A stretch of 13,252 nt of DNA from Desulfocapsa sp. (GCA_029935135.1 JAOZKX010000020.1:1-13252), one strand, 5' to 3'. Positions 1-7,171 are shown, counted from the first letter of the stretch. Notes: generated from the letters alone by a model not told the origin. Numbers and translations: made by a program.

Positions 1-1
1 T

Positions 2-1195
2 GGAGCGGCGGAGCATGTAATCGCAAAAGATATCTTGAAACCGCATGCGATCTTCTGGCCCACCATGCTTCTCTCCATGGGGGTGCCCCTGTATCAAAAG
101 TTGCATGTTCATGGCTACTGGAATGTTGATGAAACGAAAATGTCCAAGAGTATTGGTAATGTAGTCCGTCCCGCAGAGCTGGTGCAGGAGTACGGGGTGG
201 ATTGTCTGCGTTACTTCAGTCTACGCGAGATGTCTTTTGGCCTTGATGCATCTTTTAGCTCAGATGCCATTGTCGCCAGGAAAAACTCTGATCTGGCAAA
301 TGATCTTGGCAATCTTTTTAGCCGTTCCACAGCGATGCTGGTAAAATATACAAACGGTGTGGTACCAGACCCTGCCAATGACAGCAGTGATGATATGTTG
401 CTGCAGGACCTGGCGGCATCAGTACTTGAGAGATACCAGGAAGCCATGGCCAACTTCCAGTTTCACAGGGCGCTGCAGGCTGTGTGGGAGCTGATCAGCC
501 TTGCCAATAAATATATTGTCACCAACGAGCCCTGGAGTCTTGTTAAAGACCCGGCCAGGGAAGGTCGGCTGCACGCTGTACTGTACAACCTGGTTGAGGC
601 CTTGCGCCTCCTGGCCCTGGTTTTACATCCTGTTATGCCGGAAACCAGCGGCAAGATGGCGACAGGATTGGGACTGTCACCGGATAGCCCGCTTGTGACA
701 GATATTGTCTCGGCTGGCAAATGGGGCCTGTTGCCGGTGGGAACAGAGCTGGTGGCAATTGCTCCACTTTTTCCCCGGATGGATAAGAAGCCTCAGCAGC
801 CTGCCGGGAAGAAAGAGAAAGGGAAGAAGAAAAAGAAAAAAGTGAAAGAAGAAATCCTGGAAGGTCTGATTTCCTTTGATCAGTTCCAAGATGTGGAGCT
901 GCGGGTGGCTGAGATTGTTGCTGCAGAACCGGTGAAAAAATCCGATCGGTTGTTGAAACTAACGGTCAATGTTCCGGAAAAACGGGTGATTGTTGCCGGA
1001 ATTGCAGAGCATTACAGCCCAGGAGACCTTATCGGGCTACAGGTTGTAGTTGTTGCCAATATGAAACCTGTGCGTTTGATGGGGATTGAATCACAGGGTA
1101 TGATCCTTGCCGCCAAGAGTGAAGAAAACGGGGCGAGCCGCCTGGTTCTATCTACAGTAGGAGAGAAAGTAGCCGTCGGTTCCAGAGTGGCTTAG
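2..1195 (+). CDS. metG: Methionyl-tRNA synthetase, C-terminal part (5' end outside window)
   Basis: Charges tRNA-Met with methionine in the cytoplasm. The frame is open from base 2, so the start and the N-terminal half of the catalytic domain lie upstream of the window. The visible 397 residues begin in the class I catalytic core (HAIFWP segment, then HGYWNVDETKMSKSIGN). The KMSKS ATP-binding loop is at bases 137-151. A helical anticodon-binding domain follows (NKYIVTNEPWSL near bases 508-543). A strongly lysine-rich linker spans about 781-855. The last ~110 residues form a Trbp111/EMAP-II type tRNA-binding domain (FDQFQDVELRVAEI, then VVVVANMKPVRLMGIESQGM), the dimerising appendix found in E. 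coli-type MetG. It is the first gene of a plus-strand run; yggT begins 33 bases downstream. Identification is firm; only the truncation limits it. Confidence 0.97.
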   Translation, partial: GAAEHVIAKDILKPHAIFWPTMLLSMGVPLYQKLHVHGYWNVDETKMSKSIGNVVRPAELVQEYGVDCLRYFSLREMSFGLDASFSSDAIVARKNSDLANDLGNLFSRSTAMLVKYTNGVVPDPANDSSDDMLLQDLAASVLERYQEAMANFQFHRALQAVWELISLANKYIVTNEPWSLVKDPAREGRLHAVLYNLVEALRLLALVLHPVMPETSGKMATGLGLSPDSPLVTDIVSAGKWGLLPVGTELVAIAPLFPRMDKKPQQPAGKKEKGKKKKKKVKEEILEGLISFDQFQDVELRVAEIVAAEPVKKSDRLLKLTVNVPEKRVIVAGIAEHYSPGDLIGLQVVVVANMKPVRLMGIESQGMILAAKSEENGASRLVLSTVGEKVAVGSRVA

Positions 1196-1228
1196 GGATG
1201 CTTTTAAAAATATATATGGAGTTTTCAG

Positions 1229-1528
1229 ATGTTTGTTGTAAACAATTTTATGATGGCTGTTGCTCAGCTGATTGATTTTCTTCTCACTGCTTATATGTGG
1301 ATTATTATCGGTCGGGCCGTTATTTCCTGGGTGAGTGCCGATCCTAGCAATCCTATTGTTCGTTTTTTGTATGAGGCAACGGAGCCAGCCTTGAGTCGTA
1401 TCAGGCGGTTTTTGCCCATGAGTATGGGAGGGATCGATTTTTCACCCATGATTCTTATTATGGCTATTATGTTTTTGCAAAGTTTTCTGGTGCCGACCCT
1501 GAAGCAAATTTCCATGGGAATGGGATAG
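1229..1528 (+). CDS. yggT: YggT family integral membrane protein
   Basis: A 99-residue YggT-family membrane protein. Two hydrophobic segments (about residues 8-33 and 71-90) flank a short loop. The loop carries the family signature: NPIVRFLYEATEP, then IRRFLP and GGIDFSP. A GGAG ribosome binding site at 1218-1221 sits 7 bases before the ATG. YggT proteins are usually encoded next to division or cell-shape genes; in Gram-positive bacteria they occur in the sepF-ylmG-ylmH-divIVA neighbourhood. The next gene here is a DivIVA homologue, which fits a role in membrane or division-site organisation. The molecular function is not established, and a link to osmotic tolerance has also been proposed for the family. 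Length is normal for a single-repeat YggT. Confidence 0.9.
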   Translation: MFVVNNFMMAVAQLIDFLLTAYMWIIIGRAVISWVSADPSNPIVRFLYEATEPALSRIRRFLPMSMGGIDFSPMILIMAIMFLQSFLVPTLKQISMGMG

Positions 1529-1548
1529 GTGAATCGGAACATATTGGA

Positions 1549-1568
1549 ATACCTCTTGAAAGAGGTAT
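1549..1568 (+). repeat. Perfect 8-bp hairpin between yggT and divIVA
   Basis: ATACCTCT and AGAGGTAT are exact reverse complements separated by TGAA, giving an 8-bp stem with a four-base loop. No uridine tract follows (the next bases are CTGTGC), so it is not a typical intrinsic terminator. It could be an mRNA processing or stability element that sets the ratio of yggT to divIVA, or a weak attenuator. The structure is seen directly; its role is a guess. Confidence 0.5.
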
Positions 1569-1625
1569 CTGTGCTTTCAAATATTTAACGCACTGAGCTG
1601 CTGTTAGAAAAAGGATGGATCTGCC

Positions 1626-2669
1626 ATGTCTATAACTCCGCAAATGATTAAAGATCAGGAATTTGAAGTAAAATTCAGAGGTTTTGATCCCATCGAAGTA
1701 AGGGATTATCTTGAAGTAGTTGCCAACGAATTTTTTGAGATGCAGGAGATGTATAAAGAGCAGCTTGAAGAGTTGGACGGTCTGCGTGATGGAAAAGAGG
1801 GAGTTGAAGATCATAGCAAATCCCTTGAGGCAGATATGGAGTTCAATAAGATGATCTCTGAGGAGTTGAAGGAAAGCTGTTCACAAAAAGATGGCACCAT
1901 TGAGGAGTTGAAGAAGGAGATAGAAGAGCTGCAGCTGCGCATTGCCGATATTGAACAGGAAAAGGTGGAAGGGGAAGAAGAGGTCAGTGCTGCAGAGGCC
2001 CGGATCGGCGAGGTGGAATTTTCCATGTTGGAGATGGAAGAGGAAAAGGAAGCGCTTGAACGAAAAGTTGCTCTCCTCCAGGATAAAAATGATGATCTGC
2101 AGAAAGAAGAGGTGGATTTTAAATCAACCCTTGCCTCGGCCCAGCGCTTCGCAGAAGATTTGAAGGAAAGAAGTAAGGTAGAGGCGGAGGAGATGATTGC
2201 CGCAGTGCATACTGAAATTAATAGTATCCGGGACAATGCCCAGGAAGAACTTGAGCGCCTACCCAAAGAAATTGAAGTCCTGAGGGGCAAAAAGGGCAAG
2301 GTGAAGGATGAGTTGAAGGGAATTCTTGAAACCTATCTGGAAACATTGGATGTCTTCTATCCAGAAGGTGAGGAGTCCCAGGAGAATGCAGCCGATAAGG
2401 ATGACGAAGGAGAGGAGGATCTTTTCCAGAAAGTGGAAATTGGAGAAGATGGAATGATCAGTCAGGAGGATCTGGAAAAAATACAATCCGGTGAAGGGGC
2501 TGCGCTGCTGCAGGGATCTGATGATGAAGAACCGCTTGCCAGTTTATTTGGGCAGGAGAGTGATAGTGATGAGGGTGGAGAGGGTGAGGATGTCGATAAT
2601 CTCTATAAGGCTCTCGATCTTGATGACCCTGAAAGCAGTGAAGAGGAAGTGAAAAAAGAATCTTTCTAA
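1626..2669 (+). CDS. divIVA: DivIVA-family coiled-coil protein with long acidic tail
   Basis: A 347-residue protein whose first ~35 residues match the DivIVA N-terminal membrane-curvature-binding domain. It opens with MSITPQMIKDQEF, followed by FRGFDPIEVRDYLE (compare the family pattern F-RGYD-EVD-FL). Residues ~30-235 are almost entirely Glu/Lys/Leu heptad-like sequence and should form a long coiled coil. Residues ~240-347 are very acidic and low in complexity (DDEEP, DSDEGGEGEDVD, SSEEE) and probably disordered. B. subtilis DivIVA is about 164 residues, so this form is about twice as long. DivIVA proteins oligomerise at poles and septa and recruit partners there. The ATG has an AAGGA element at 1611-1615. 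The stop is one base from the yggU start, implying translational coupling. The family call rests mainly on the N-terminus, and the partner is unknown. Confidence 0.85.
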   Translation: MSITPQMIKDQEFEVKFRGFDPIEVRDYLEVVANEFFEMQEMYKEQLEELDGLRDGKEGVEDHSKSLEADMEFNKMISEELKESCSQKDGTIEELKKEIEELQLRIADIEQEKVEGEEEVSAAEARIGEVEFSMLEMEEEKEALERKVALLQDKNDDLQKEEVDFKSTLASAQRFAEDLKERSKVEAEEMIAAVHTEINSIRDNAQEELERLPKEIEVLRGKKGKVKDELKGILETYLETLDVFYPEGEESQENAADKDDEGEEDLFQKVEIGEDGMISQEDLEKIQSGEGAALLQGSDDEEPLASLFGQESDSDEGGEGEDVDNLYKALDLDDPESSEEEVKKESF

Positions 2670-2670
2670 G

Positions 2671-2973
2671 GTGTCTTTTCTCTCTTCCTATAAAGACGGA
2701 CGAACGCTTCTCAGCCTCTATATCCAGCCAAAATCGTCTGCGAATCGTCTGGCAGGTGTCCATGATAGTCGATTGAAACTGGCTCTCACCGCACCACCTG
2801 TAGATGGAAAGGCAAATGCGGCGGTGCTGACTTTTCTTGCCTCTTTACTGGGGGTGAAACGGCGAGATTTAGAGATTCGGCACGGTGCCCATTCGCGAAA
2901 GAAAACCGTACTTATTGACAATAAAGAGAGTGACGAGATTCGTCAACGGATTCTCTCTGCCCTTTCCCCATAA
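2671..2973 (+). CDS. yggU: DUF167 / YggU family protein
   Basis: A 100-residue protein of the YggU/DUF167 (UPF0235) family. The diagnostic core is present: YIQPKSSANRLAGVHDSRLK, then LTAPPVDGKANAAVLTFLA, LLGV, and the closing HSRKKTVLI. The start is GTG at 2671, one base after the divIVA stop. There is no good ribosome binding site of its own, so translation probably depends on coupling to divIVA. The family has a small alpha/beta fold, but its biochemical role is unknown. In many proteobacteria it sits next to yggT, and here the two flank divIVA. Length is normal for the family. Confidence 0.9.
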   Translation: MSFLSSYKDGRTLLSLYIQPKSSANRLAGVHDSRLKLALTAPPVDGKANAAVLTFLASLLGVKRRDLEIRHGAHSRKKTVLIDNKESDEIRQRILSALSP

Positions 2974-2989
2974 GCTGCTCATAGTTCAA

Positions 2990-2998
2990 TGGTATGAT
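2990..2998 (+). promoter_or_regulatory. Candidate extended -10 promoter for tpiA
   Basis: TGGTATGAT fits an extended -10 element (TG-n-TATGAT, 5 of 6 matches to TATAAT). It lies just after the yggU stop and about 38 bases before the tpiA ATG. No good -35 box is visible 16-18 bases upstream. A small hairpin (GCTTTT/AGAAGC, 3003-3019) would lie at the start of the transcript. The call is based only on motif match and position. Confidence 0.33.
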
Positions 2999-3036
2999 AA
3001 ATGCTTTTGAATCAGAAGCTTTCTAAGGAGATATGC

Positions 3037-3732
3037 ATGAAAAAGTATGTTGTCGGCAACTGGAAGTGTAATAAGGGTCAAAAAGAGGCGCAGAGGTGGT
3101 TCTCTGAGTTTGCAGAGTTGTACAGCCCGGTTGAGGGCCTGGAGGTGATTATTGCACCTTCTTTTATCTGCCTCCTCTCATTATCCGAATATGTTCAGGC
3201 GCTGCAGTTGAAGAATGTGTCTCTTGCCGCTCAGGATGTGTCACCTTTTCCCAAAGGATCCTACACCGGTGCAGTGGCGGCTGATATGTTAAAAGGAATT
3301 GTGGACTATGTCATTATAGGCCACTCAGAGCGGCGAAGGTATTTCCATGAGACATCCATGGAAACAGCGAATAAAATGACTGAAGCTGTGGATGCCGGAC
3401 TCAGACCTGTCGTCTGTATCGATCAGCCCTATGCCATGTCCCAGCTGACGGCCTTAAATGATATTGACTGTGAGGAGATGATTATTGCCTACGGTCCGGT
3501 TGATGCCGTTACCGCTCGTGTACCAGAGCGTTCCGGACGTGTTGCTGAAGCGGTTGATTTTATAAAACAGATTCACCCAAAACGGCCGGTTGTCTACGGA
3601 GGGTCCTTGATGCCTGATAACGCAGAGGAGTATGTTGCTCTGTCACAACTCTCAGGTCTGTTTGTTGGGGAGTCGAGCCTTGAAGCCGCATCTTTTGCTG
3701 CTATTTGTAATATTGTCGGGCAATCTCTTTAG
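3037..3732 (+). CDS. tpiA: Triosephosphate isomerase family protein lacking the catalytic glutamate
   Basis: TIM interconverts dihydroxyacetone phosphate and glyceraldehyde-3-phosphate. The start is the ATG at 3037: it has an AAGGAG site at 3025-3030, and the protein then opens with the family GNWKCN motif. An in-frame ATG at 3001 has no such support. At 231 residues it is shorter than the usual ~250. Retained motifs are Asn8 and Lys10 (GNWKCN), the electrophile His96 with Glu98 (IIGHSERR), and the phosphate-loop YGGS at 188-190. Altered motifs are the CIGE region (here CIDQ, 127-130) and the active-site segment normally AYEPVWAIGTG, which reads AYGPVDAVTAR. The catalytic glutamate is therefore Gly153 (codon GGT at 3493-3495). 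The later GG-SL phosphate motif reads GESSL. The reading frame is intact, so this is not a decaying gene. It is either a non-catalytic or re-purposed TIM, or the organism's only and very unusual TIM. Family assignment is firm; isomerase activity is doubtful. Confidence 0.88.
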   Translation: MKKYVVGNWKCNKGQKEAQRWFSEFAELYSPVEGLEVIIAPSFICLLSLSEYVQALQLKNVSLAAQDVSPFPKGSYTGAVAADMLKGIVDYVIIGHSERRRYFHETSMETANKMTEAVDAGLRPVVCIDQPYAMSQLTALNDIDCEEMIIAYGPVDAVTARVPERSGRVAEAVDFIKQIHPKRPVVYGGSLMPDNAEEYVALSQLSGLFVGESSLEAASFAAICNIVGQSL

Positions 3733-3754
3733 ACAGGGGAAAGTTGAAACCACT

Positions 3755-5449
3755 TTACTTCTTTTTTTTCTTGGGCAGCAGAAAAGAAACGACAAAGCCA
3801 GCCGAGTAAAGCCCTGCACCCACCAGACCGACAATTCCCAGTATCCCTAAAAGCCCGGGTTTTTTTGCCATTGAATCGGCGAGGATCAGAATGGATGAGC
3901 CCACAATAAGGGCCGATATTATCATGGATATTCCCATAAGTCTGCTTGATAATTCTACTTTTTCTGCCAGATGTTCAAAGCGCCGCATCTCCAGATTAAG
4001 GGTGAAGCGGCCACTGCGTATTTGATCCAGGATTCGCTGGATATCTGCCGGCATACTCTCAAAAAGTTCAGCATAATCCGTCATACTCTTGTGCATGCGG
4101 TGTCGGAGCGCAGAAAAGCCAAACCGTTTTGTCACCACTTCCCGTATCTGCGGCTCTACATGGTCAAGTACATTAAAGCTTGGATCAAAGTATTCGGCGA
4201 CCCCTTCGATGGTGGTGAGGGCTTTGGTAAGGAAGAGCAAGTCGCTGGGGCAGACGATATGATAGCGCTGGAGCATGGAGAAAAAGTCTGACAGCAGTTT
4301 TGAGATATCCAGCTGCTTGAGACTGGCATCCTGGAATGTGGCGGTGAATTGCTGGAGCTCTACTCTGAATCCCCTTTTGTCGGTAATTGCCGGATCCACA
4401 TCTGTCAGTTCAATGATCACCCGACAGAGCTTGTCAATATCTCCCTGACTCACGGCTGCAACAAGGTCAATCAGTTGTTCGGCAGTTTTCTTATCCAGAT
4501 GCCCCGTCATCCCGCAGTCGATAAAGCAGAGTTTCTGACCCGGTAAAAGGAATATGTTGCCGGGATGAGGGTCAGCGTGGAAAAAACCGAAGCGCAGGCA
4601 CTGTTTGAAAACAGCGTCTGTGCCATTTTCTACAATCGTTCTGCGTTCTTTGGCTGTGAGTGTCGCAGGGTCGACTGAAGAGAGGGGACGCCCCATAATC
4701 TCTTCCAGGGTTAGAATGTTGCGGGTGGAAGCATTTTCATAGACCTTGGGGAAGCTGATATTGGGATCATCCTCGAAGTATCTCCGAAGCCTGTTTGTTG
4801 CCTGGGCTTCCTGGGTAAGGTTCATTTCTTTAAGCAGTTCCTTGGAAAATTCAGTGGAGACTGCAACAGGGCTGTAGCCAAGATCAGAAAAATAAGATTC
4901 AACGAACTGCGACAGGCCCTCCAGCAGTGCCATGTCTTCTTCCACCACCCGGCGAATCCCTGGGCGAAGTACCTTGAGGACCACCCGGGAACCGTCTTTT
5001 AATTGTGCTCTGTGTACCTGGGCCATGGATGCTGCTGCCAGGGGCGTTTCCTCAATGGCGGAAAAAAGGAGATCAAGGCGGCCTGGAAATTCATTGGCAA
5101 GTACTTTTTCGATTTCGTCAAAGGGGACAAGACTGCAGTTATCCTGCAGGCGTTTGAACTCATCTGCCCATTCAGGCGGGATAAGGTCGGGGCGGGTTGC
5201 GAGTATCTGTCCCAGTTTTATAAATGTTGGGCCGAGTTCTTCCAGAACCATGCGCAGTCGGACAGGTCTCGAGAGTTGCTGGTCTACTTCAGCGCCCTCT
5301 GTTTCTTCAGTGTTTTTTTTATGACTGATAAAGTTTTCCAGTCCTATGTCCACCAGCACTTCACGAAAACCAAAGCGCGAGAGAACCTTAATGATTTCTG
5401 TCATTCGCTTGGTGCTGCGAATATTTCTTTTGATATTAATGATTTTCAT
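3755..5449 (-). CDS. ubiB: UbiB/ABC1/ADCK family atypical kinase-like protein
   Basis: A 564-residue member of the UbiB (ABC1, ADCK/COQ8) family of atypical kinase-like ATPases, membrane-associated and linked to quinone biosynthesis or lipid handling. Family motifs appear in order. The KxGQ motif lies in LGPTFIKLGQILATRPDLIP (residues 72-91). The Ala-rich loop AAASMAQVH at 138-146 replaces the glycine loop. The nucleotide-binding Lys159 is in VVLKVLRPG. The catalytic-loop HADPHPGNIFLL is at 291-302 and the metal-binding FIDCGMTG at 309-316. Two C-terminal hydrophobic segments (~507-528 and ~535-559) end in a KKKKK tail, consistent with membrane anchoring. The gene follows htpX by 27 bases on the same strand, with a weak GAAG site, and is probably co-transcribed. 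If the host is a menaquinone user, as most Desulfobacterota are, the substrate pathway would not be classical ubiquinone synthesis. Its stop codon lies 22 bases from the tpiA stop (convergent). Confidence 0.93.
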   Translation of the reverse strand: MKIINIKRNIRSTKRMTEIIKVLSRFGFREVLVDIGLENFISHKKNTEETEGAEVDQQLSRPVRLRMVLEELGPTFIKLGQILATRPDLIPPEWADEFKRLQDNCSLVPFDEIEKVLANEFPGRLDLLFSAIEETPLAAASMAQVHRAQLKDGSRVVLKVLRPGIRRVVEEDMALLEGLSQFVESYFSDLGYSPVAVSTEFSKELLKEMNLTQEAQATNRLRRYFEDDPNISFPKVYENASTRNILTLEEIMGRPLSSVDPATLTAKERRTIVENGTDAVFKQCLRFGFFHADPHPGNIFLLPGQKLCFIDCGMTGHLDKKTAEQLIDLVAAVSQGDIDKLCRVIIELTDVDPAITDKRGFRVELQQFTATFQDASLKQLDISKLLSDFFSMLQRYHIVCPSDLLFLTKALTTIEGVAEYFDPSFNVLDHVEPQIREVVTKRFGFSALRHRMHKSMTDYAELFESMPADIQRILDQIRSGRFTLNLEMRRFEHLAEKVELSSRLMGISMIISALIVGSSILILADSMAKKPGLLGILGIVGLVGAGLYSAGFVVSFLLPKKKKK

Positions 5450-5476
5450 TTTTTTCTTCAGAAAAATTTTGGAGTG

Positions 5477-6325
5477 CTATCCGTTTATCGCACTCAGGCG
5501 TTTAATGCGTTCGGCAATGGGTGGATGAGTGGAGAAAAGATTTGCAAACTTGCCGCCGGCAAGGGGATTCACGATATACATCTGTGCCGTTGCCGGATTT
5601 ACATCCATGGGGCGACGCCTGTTGAAGTTTTCAAGCTGTTGCAGGGCTGTGGCAAGTGACATGGGGTGGCCACAGATAGCTGCTCCTGTGGCATCTGCCT
5701 GAAACTCTCTGCTTCTGGAAATCGCCATTTGAATAAGAGATGCCCCAAGGGGGGCAAGAAACATTACCAGTAGGCTTCCAATGAGTCCTCCGCCGCCATT
5801 ATCTTCATCGGAGCGATTCCCGCCAAATATCATCGCCCACTGGGCCATGGATGCCATATAACTGATGGCACCGGCCATGGTGGCTGCAATAGAACTAATA
5901 AGAATGTCACGATTTTTGATGTGGGCAAGTTCGTGTGCCAGCACTCCTTCCAGCTCATTTCTGTTCAGGATATGCATAAGCCCTGTTGTTACAGCAACGG
6001 CGGCATGATCTGGATTCCTGCCGGTGGCAAATGCGTTGGGTGTATCCTGATGAATAATGTAGACGCGTGGTTTGGGCAGTCCGGCACGGGAGGCAAGTTC
6101 TGCGACCATCGTGTGCAGATCTGGCGCTTCTGCGGTGGAGGCTTCTCGTGCACCACTCATTTTCAGTGCCATTTTATCACTGAACCAGTAAGCGAAGAAA
6201 TTCATCCCCAATGCCATAACGAGAGCAAACACCATCCCGCTGCTGCCACCAAGAAGCTGTCCGGCAGTCATAAATACGGCAGTAAGGGCTGCCATAAGCA
6301 GGCCTGTTTTTATCATACTTGTCAT
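5477..6325 (-). CDS. htpX: HtpX family membrane zinc metalloprotease
   Basis: A 282-residue M48 peptidase that degrades damaged or misfolded inner-membrane proteins. Two N-terminal hydrophobic segments (about 8-24 and 30-48) precede the cytoplasmic catalytic domain. The zinc motif HELAH is at 131-135, with the third ligand Glu207 in SRSREFQADATGA. Two more hydrophobic stretches (~141-167 and ~180-202) lie between these zinc-site parts, as is usual for HtpX. The C-terminus carries the conserved LFSTHPPIAERIKRL segment. The ATG has a GGAG ribosome binding site six bases upstream. It is preceded by a promoter-like sequence (6372-6399) and by an unrecognised gene in the same orientation, and followed closely by ubiB. 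Length and all key residues are typical, so activity is expected. Confidence 0.96.
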   Translation of the reverse strand: MTSMIKTGLLMAALTAVFMTAGQLLGGSSGMVFALVMALGMNFFAYWFSDKMALKMSGAREASTAEAPDLHTMVAELASRAGLPKPRVYIIHQDTPNAFATGRNPDHAAVAVTTGLMHILNRNELEGVLAHELAHIKNRDILISSIAATMAGAISYMASMAQWAMIFGGNRSDEDNGGGGLIGSLLVMFLAPLGASLIQMAISRSREFQADATGAAICGHPMSLATALQQLENFNRRRPMDVNPATAQMYIVNPLAGGKFANLFSTHPPIAERIKRLSAING

Positions 6326-6371
6326 GCTGGTCTCCAGAATTGAGTTCTCTTTCCCGACCCAGGCCGCTGAT

Positions 6372-6399
6372 ACGATAATGATGGACCGGGTACTGTCAA
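6372..6399 (-). promoter_or_regulatory. Candidate sigma-70 promoter for htpX-ubiB
   Basis: Read on the minus strand, a perfect -35 box TTGACA (6394-6399) is followed after 16 bases by TATCGT (6372-6377), a 4-of-6 match to the -10 consensus. This leaves a leader of about 40 bases before the htpX ATG. It could give htpX and ubiB a transcription start separate from the upstream gene. I saw no convincing heat-shock (sigma-32) promoter. Confidence 0.5.
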
Positions 6400-6426
6400 G
6401 ATATGGCAGGCAGCCGGCAGGGGGAT

Positions 6427-7143
6427 CTATAATTTTTTCACATCGAAACCGGGCTGCGTGGCATAGGCCTGATTCAGCAGCTCTTTGAGTTCAGCTTTGA
6501 TGCTCCCTTTTTCCGGAAGTGGTTGCAGAACAGGAAGGAATTTCTCTACTGATTCAGGGGCATGCAGTCGCATCTTCTGTTCCATGCTCATTGTACTGTT
6601 GGTGCTGATTCCACCAGACATGGTTCCGGATGTGTCTGAGCCTCCGTCAAGGTCACGCAAAAAGAGCATGATCCCGCTGATATCATTTTTTTTGTAAAAA
6701 ATGTTAATCTCTTCTTCGATAACCTCATGATCTTCCAACAGGTTTGCAATGCGGGCGCGGTAGTCATTTATATGGTCACGAAGAGTTTCGTAGAGATCAA
6801 AAAACATATTTTGAAAGCGTGATTTCCTAAAAAAGCCGTATACAGGCTGGTCACCAAGAAGGCGTTTACGGATAGTGGGAGAGGCACTTACATAGGAATC
6901 AAAAAAGAGGACATCGCCCAGTTTTGTCAGCTCATAAAAGCGATTGATCAGTCGATCCTCCTGGAGGAGAGCGTAAATGCGCAGAAGGTCGAAGCCGATG
7001 TCTTTCTCGAGGGCAAGCGTAGCAGCAATGATTTCCTGCTGATAGTTGTCAGAGTCTTCTTCTATAATTTTACGGAACCCGAAATAGCGTTCTGCAATAT
7101 CTTTTTTGATCTCAAAGGCCAGACTCGTAGCAAAATCTTCCAT
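6427..7143 (-). CDS. Uncharacterised protein, mostly helical, first gene of the htpX-ubiB run
   Basis: I do not recognise this 238-residue protein. It has no signal peptide and no membrane segment, so it is probably cytoplasmic. Residues 1-165 are rich in charged and hydrophobic helix-forming residues (LALEKDIGFDLLRIYALLQE near 43-62; LLEDHEVIEEEINIFYKKND near 135-154). Residues ~166-187 form a Gly/Ser/Thr/Met-rich linker (GGSDTSGTMSGGISTNSTMS). A short C-terminal segment with a PVLQPLP motif and a final helix follows. The start is well supported: GAGGG lies about six bases before the ATG, and an extended -10 element about 88 bases upstream. It lies 101 bases upstream of htpX on the same strand. 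That spacer holds a separate promoter, so co-transcription is possible but not assured. No function is proposed. Confidence 0.82.
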   Translation of the reverse strand: MEDFATSLAFEIKKDIAERYFGFRKIIEEDSDNYQQEIIAATLALEKDIGFDLLRIYALLQEDRLINRFYELTKLGDVLFFDSYVSASPTIRKRLLGDQPVYGFFRKSRFQNMFFDLYETLRDHINDYRARIANLLEDHEVIEEEINIFYKKNDISGIMLFLRDLDGGSDTSGTMSGGISTNSTMSMEQKMRLHAPESVEKFLPVLQPLPEKGSIKAELKELLNQAYATQPGFDVKKL

Positions 7144-7171
7144 AGGGTCCCTCGGTGTGTATTGGATTTGA

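Noticed and set aside
1811..2299. A 162-codon serine-rich open frame antisense to divIVA
   Set aside because: The serine-rich composition is what the complement of a Glu/Lys/Leu coiled coil gives; no independent support.
2980..3025. tRNA-like stretch upstream of tpiA (TAGTTCAATGGTAT, then a CTTTTGAATC loop)
   Set aside because: It resembles a D-arm and anticodon arm, but there is no acceptor stem and no T-arm with the GTTCRA motif. The pieces are explained by a promoter-like element and a small hairpin.
3001..3036. Upstream in-frame ATG extending the TIM protein by 12 residues
   Set aside because: The extension would contain the AAGGAG ribosome binding site for the ATG at 3037, and TIMs begin right before the GNWK motif.
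3740..3769. Possible terminator between tpiA and ubiB (AAAGT/ACTTT stem then eight Ts)
   Set aside because: The stem is only five AT-rich pairs, and the T-run is simply the lysine-coding tail of ubiB. It may still act weakly, but I cannot support it.
5003..5659. A 218-codon open frame on the plus strand across ubiB and htpX
   Set aside because: It runs antisense to two strongly supported genes, spans their junction and shows no family motif; it is a shadow frame.
6372..6400. Heat-shock (sigma-32) promoter for htpX
   Set aside because: CTTGACA is present, but the CCAT-like element is much closer than the 13-15 base spacing needed; the sigma-70 reading fits better.
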